A stretch of DNA of 64,000 bases from Asterella californica (lineage: Eukaryota; Streptophyta; Marchantiopsida; Marchantiales; Aytoniaceae). The stretch spans positions 40,501,501 to 40,565,500 of the forward strand of contig JAYKYS010000002.1 of NCBI GenBank assembly GCA_036924285.1. Direction: 5' to 3'. Positions 60,418 to 64,000 of this stretch are shown piece after piece. The notes beneath the pieces were generated by a model. The model was not told where the DNA came from. It did not search any database and worked only from the letters and a program-made list of their open reading frames with translations. The first letter of the stretch is position 1. Every line of letters starts with the position of its first letter. A program made the translations under genes and the position numbers.

Positions 60418-62657
60418 GCTAAGCCCAAGTTTGGTGTGTCTGAGATTTTAGTGGTTGGACACCTGTGTGGTGCTTTTGAAAGGCGACCAAATCCGGAGAA
60501 GGTTGATGCTATAGCTAGGATGGCAGACATCAAGAATATCACGGAGGTTCGACGCTTTCTAGGAGCTTGTGTATTTTACCGTCTATACATTCCTCACTAT
60601 GCTCATGGTGCGGAGCCTTTGTATGCATTATTGAGGAAGGGTAAGAGGTTTGTATGGACCTCAGTCCATCGAGAAGCTATGAATAGGCTGAAGGAGACTC
60701 TGAAGTCTCCACCTGTATTGAGAAGAGTGGACTAAGGGTGTGGAAGACCTGTCATTATCACAGTAGATACTAATCCAAAGGCGATTGGCTCGGCGATAGG
60801 TCAAGATGATGCAGATGGTATACGGTTTACGTCTAGGTTTGGAGCTAGGATCTTGACAGACAGACAATGAGATTATCCTCATGTGAAGCGTGAGTTGTGA
60901 GGAATGGTGACAGCGATGAAGACAGACCGTGAGTTTCTGATTGGTGCTCATGTAGTCTTAGAGACAGATTGTCTATCTCTACTAGGCATGATATCCAACT
61001 GTAACACGCCAGACATAGCGATGTTGCGTTGGATTGCTTATATTAGAAGCTTGAATCCAGAGCTGAAGCATATAAAAAGGAAGGAGAATGTGATTGCAGA
61101 TATGTTGTAAAGGGCTCGATTTGTAGACAAGGACGTCATGTTTTCCGAAGATGAAAAGAAGAGAGTAAGGATGCTCGATGTCAGGTTGATCGACGGGTTA
61201 CAAACTTGGAGCCGTTGATGTTTAGAGAGGAGCTTTACACAAGTAGACTTCGTGACATAAGGTATTATATGAGTTCGTTGGAGAGACAAGAGAGGTGGAG
61301 CAAAGTAGAGTTCAGAGAGATAAGGAAACAAGCTTACAACTATCTTCTACGTGGTGGATATCTTTGGAGACGGCCGCAGAGGAGAGATGGGATGTTCATA
61401 CGAGTAGTGGACGATCTGTAGACTAAGCAACAACTAATGAAGGAGTTCCATGATACCTTGTGGGTCGGACATCGAGGGATTTGGACTACCTACGTCAAGT
61501 TGAAGGAAAGATATTGGTGGAAAGGTCTGTATCGAGATGTGGAGAACTACGTCAGTTCTTGCTTGCATTGTCAGTTTTACTTAAAGATGCGGTATAAGGA
61601 CGGTCTCGTACCAACTTATCCTCCTTGCATTCACTTCCAGTGGGTTCTCGACTGGGTGGTAATGCCTCTAGGGTTATGGGATATACGATATTTGGTTTTG
61701 GCTCGTGAGGATCTCTCCAACTTTGTGGAAGGACGAGCTCTGAGGACGAAGATCACAGAGGAGATATGTAAGTTTGTTCTTGAGGATATTATCTGTAGAT
61801 ATGGATCTGTACGAAGGTTACGGACAGATAAGAGAGAACTACGTGGTACAGAAGCGAAAGAGTTTTTTGTTCGATATTGTGTGAATCTCAAGCTTACTAC
61901 TGCGATGAATCCAGAGGAGATTGGCAAGAGCGAACGAGGACATCCATCAATAGTTCAGGCTTTGGTGAAAGCGTGTGACGATAAGCATAGAGAGTGGCCT
62001 AGGTTACTCCTTTTTGCTTTATGAGCAGATAGAACAACTCATTGTTCTACTACATGATACATGCCTGTTGAGTTAATGTTAGGATAGAAACCGATGATGT
62101 CAGCAGAAGAAGACTTTCCTACCTGGGCTACCTTGTCATGGGAGGACAATATGGACCGTGTACAATTTCTCTCACTACGAATCAGACAGCTAGAATGTAG
62201 AGAAGAGGATCTCGTAGAAGCGCAACGAAGGTTGAAGACGGCTCGACTTAGGAACAAGGAGAGGTTTGATAAGACTCATAGACTTCGACCAAAATTGATA
62301 CAAGTCGGAGACTGGGTATTGATATATGACAGCACATTGGAGAACCAACACTATACAATTTGAAAGTTTTCGAGAAGATGGTTTGGCCCATACCTTGTCT
62401 CAGATGTACACCAGAATGCTATCTATTCCTTGCGAGAGCTAGATGGTACGTCTTTAAGGCTTTCAGTTGCTGGAAAACGAGTGAAGTTATTCAGAAAGAG
62501 AGGGGAGTCTGTGGAGCTAGCTGAGTTCTTAAGTTCAGAGCAGACAACAAGTACAAATGAAGACCTTTCTAATGCAGTCGAGGAGAGTGAGACAATTTGG
62601 ACAATCACGAGGATCAGTGACGGATTAGCGCATATCAGAGGATGTTGGAGGGGGTGA
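60418..62657 (+). pseudogene. Gypsy copy 2 RNase H and integrase (dead)
   Basis: RNase H region: RRFLGACVFYRLYIPHYAHG near 60550 and ITVDTNPKAIGSAIGQDD near 60760, then ETDCLSLLGMI near 60960. Stops lie at 60733, 60868, 60898 and 61108. Integrase: HHCC finger EFHDTLWVGHRGIWTTYVKL with SSCLHCQ near 61440-61575. The DDE core follows with Asp in QWVLDWVVMP, RTDKRELRG near 61825 and Glu in GKSERGHPS near 61935. Stops occur at 62022 (TGA), about 62054 and 62086. The C-terminal segment GDWVLIYDST and RWFGPYLVSDVHQNA reaches about 62657; no chromodomain was recognised. The phrase YLVLAREDLSNFVEGRALRT is shared with the remnant at 28759-29620. Confidence 0.87.
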
Positions 62658-62658
62658 A
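62640..62658 (+). other. Polypurine tract of gypsy copy 2
   Basis: GGATGTTGGAGGGGGTGAA lies directly before the 3' LTR start. The remnant at 28759-28774 has the equivalent GAGGGGGTGGA before its own TGTCGTG. Confidence 0.8.
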
Positions 62659-64000
62659 TGTCGTGTTGTACGTGGACTTGCACGCTGAAAATTAGTTGCA
62701 AAGAGATTTTTTTCTCTGTTGGTAGCTTCTTTTACAAGCTGGGCAGGAGCTAAGCTGGAGCAATGTTTTACAAGCTGCCCCTTAGCTTGAATTGAAATAT
62801 CGCCCTGAAGGGGTCAAAAAGTTCCAAAATGCAGAGCTCGTCGAGGAGAGAGACTCCATGCTTCTGGTTTCATCAGAAAGTGTTCTAGGTAATAGCAGAG
62901 GCCAAGGGGAATTGATCCGGAGACCACTTTCCTCCTAGGCATGCGCCCTATCACTAGTATGGCCTCTGTTTCCGTTCTAAAAGGTTAGAAAGTTTGTACA
63001 TATTCCTATTCCTGAAGAAAATTTTCTGTAAAATCTTTACTAGCTTTTCCTACACTAACTTCTCTGTACAACTCCATTTTTAGCGAATAAAGAGTCAAAA
63101 CTATACTACTCGTGAACACCTACACACTCAAGCTGTCAGATCATAAGTCTGAGTCACAAGCTGGAATTGACAGATTTCTCTCTTTTGCATCTTTCACAAT
63201 CTAAAACTTATACTTCCTACTTCGGCATGTTGACCTTCTGGAAGGGAGTCTATGTTGGATATGCAGCCACGTCCTGCATATCTAGAGACGAGAGGCCAGT
63301 ATCTCTCTTAATCGTGGACTTCCTGACCTAAGCCTTCGCATACCATCGTGAATATACCATGAGAGATACCTGGTGCGCATATGAGAGAGTTGTAAGCCAT
63401 GTTGGGACTTCTGCCTACATTGGATGGCTTGTGGTATATTCAAGATGGCATCAAGAGCACAAGAAACTTTTGTTAATACAGCTAAGTAATCAAGGAGTCG
63501 GCTTAGTAAAGGAAGTTGTAAAACCTTTATTAATGAAGGTGTCTGGCTTAGCAAAGAAAGTTGTGAAACCTTTATTAAAAAAGGGGGCCAGCTTAGCAAA
63601 TAAGGTTGTGTATGCATAAGGACAGTAGTGGGTCAGCTTAGCTAGGGGCTGCTTCTGATAAGTAGTTGTGCTTATAAGGACAGTAGAGGGGCAGCTTAGT
63701 TGGGGGCTTATCTTTTAGGTTAATTAACCTGCAGTGGATTTGGACGGAGACTTTTACAAAGAACTGATAGAGAAGAAAAGAGACGTGCGCATGAGAGAGA
63801 GAAAGGAGATTTTTGACGATTGAAGATTTTGATGGTGGAATCGACACTGGAATAAAGATTATTGAGCCTTGAAAGACTTATGTGTGTGTATCTGGATGTT
63901 TGATTTGTATTTGGTGAACGAAAGAGGCAGAATTAGGAGTTCTCATCGCCTGCAGTAATCTGTTTTTCTTTTGATCTTTCTCTTGATCGATCATAGTAGA
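62659..64000 (+). repeat. 3' LTR of gypsy copy 2 (cut by window end)
   Basis: Starts TGTCGTGTTGTACGTGG and matches the 5' LTR up to the window end, which corresponds to about 56320 in the 5' LTR, so roughly 50 bp are missing. The segment 62896-63213 is reversed relative to 55218-55538. A 45-bp tandem repeat lies at 63500-63615. The target-site duplication cannot be checked because the right flank is outside. Confidence 0.88.
62896..62968 (-). other. tRNA-like sequence in the 3' LTR
   Basis: The counterpart of 55466-55538, on the opposite strand. Its 8-bp terminal arms CAGAGGCC and GGCCTCTG are perfect here, with 57 nt between them. The B-box-like GGATCAATTCCCC is kept; the A-box is weaker. 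Not a functional tRNA gene. Confidence 0.5.

Noticed and set aside
1..64000. CRISPR-like or bacterial features
   Set aside because: The repeats here are minisatellites or LTR parts with no spacer structure, and nothing in the window is prokaryotic.

Overview
This is eukaryotic, gene-poor, repeat-dominated DNA. The AT-rich spacers, degenerate Ty3/gypsy, LINE, MULE and pogo-type elements, and an intronless gene for a secreted repeat protein suggest a plant nuclear genome. The gypsy integrase and the LINE protein look most like those I associate with non-seed land plants or streptophyte algae. That placement is inference and cannot be proven from the window. I see no rRNA gene, no functional tRNA gene, no CRISPR array and no bacterial-style operon.

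Layout. 1-7.2 kb is AT-rich spacer with one LINE 3' end and an 88-bp tandem duplication. 7.2-8.45 kb (minus) holds the only host gene that looks intact: a 417-residue secreted protein built of repeats and basic spacers, resembling a multi-peptide hormone precursor. 9.1-12.05 kb is a dead LINE (minus). 12.1-19.05 kb is a gypsy element (copy 1) with a 5' LTR, gag-protease, a minus-strand solo LTR lodged inside it, then RT; it is cut off in RNase H and followed by an LTR scrap and a ~178-bp satellite. 20.2-25.7 kb holds three eroded coding relics: an acidic unknown, an unknown family called here 'family X', and a pogo-like DDE transposase. 27.06-35.3 kb holds four LTR copies, two minus and two plus, with a gypsy remnant and a second family X relic. 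35.3-43.3 kb is mostly empty. 43.3-48.9 kb is an island dense in GAAGAC/GTCTTC enclosing a long dead reading frame. 50.4-50.95 kb has minisatellites. 51.4-54.96 kb is a dead MULE transposase (minus). 54.97-64.0 kb is the most complete gypsy element (copy 2), with both LTRs; the right LTR runs off the window.

How it fits together. Copy 2 entered the MULE, copy 1 lies directly against the LINE, and a solo LTR later entered copy 1. Every element carries stops or frameshifts, so nothing mobile here is likely autonomous. The points most worth following are the repeat peptide precursor at 7.2-8.45 kb, a ~320-bp segment with a tRNA-like end that lies in opposite orientation in the two LTRs of copy 2, the inverted LTR cluster at 27-35 kb, and the two unrecognised coding families.
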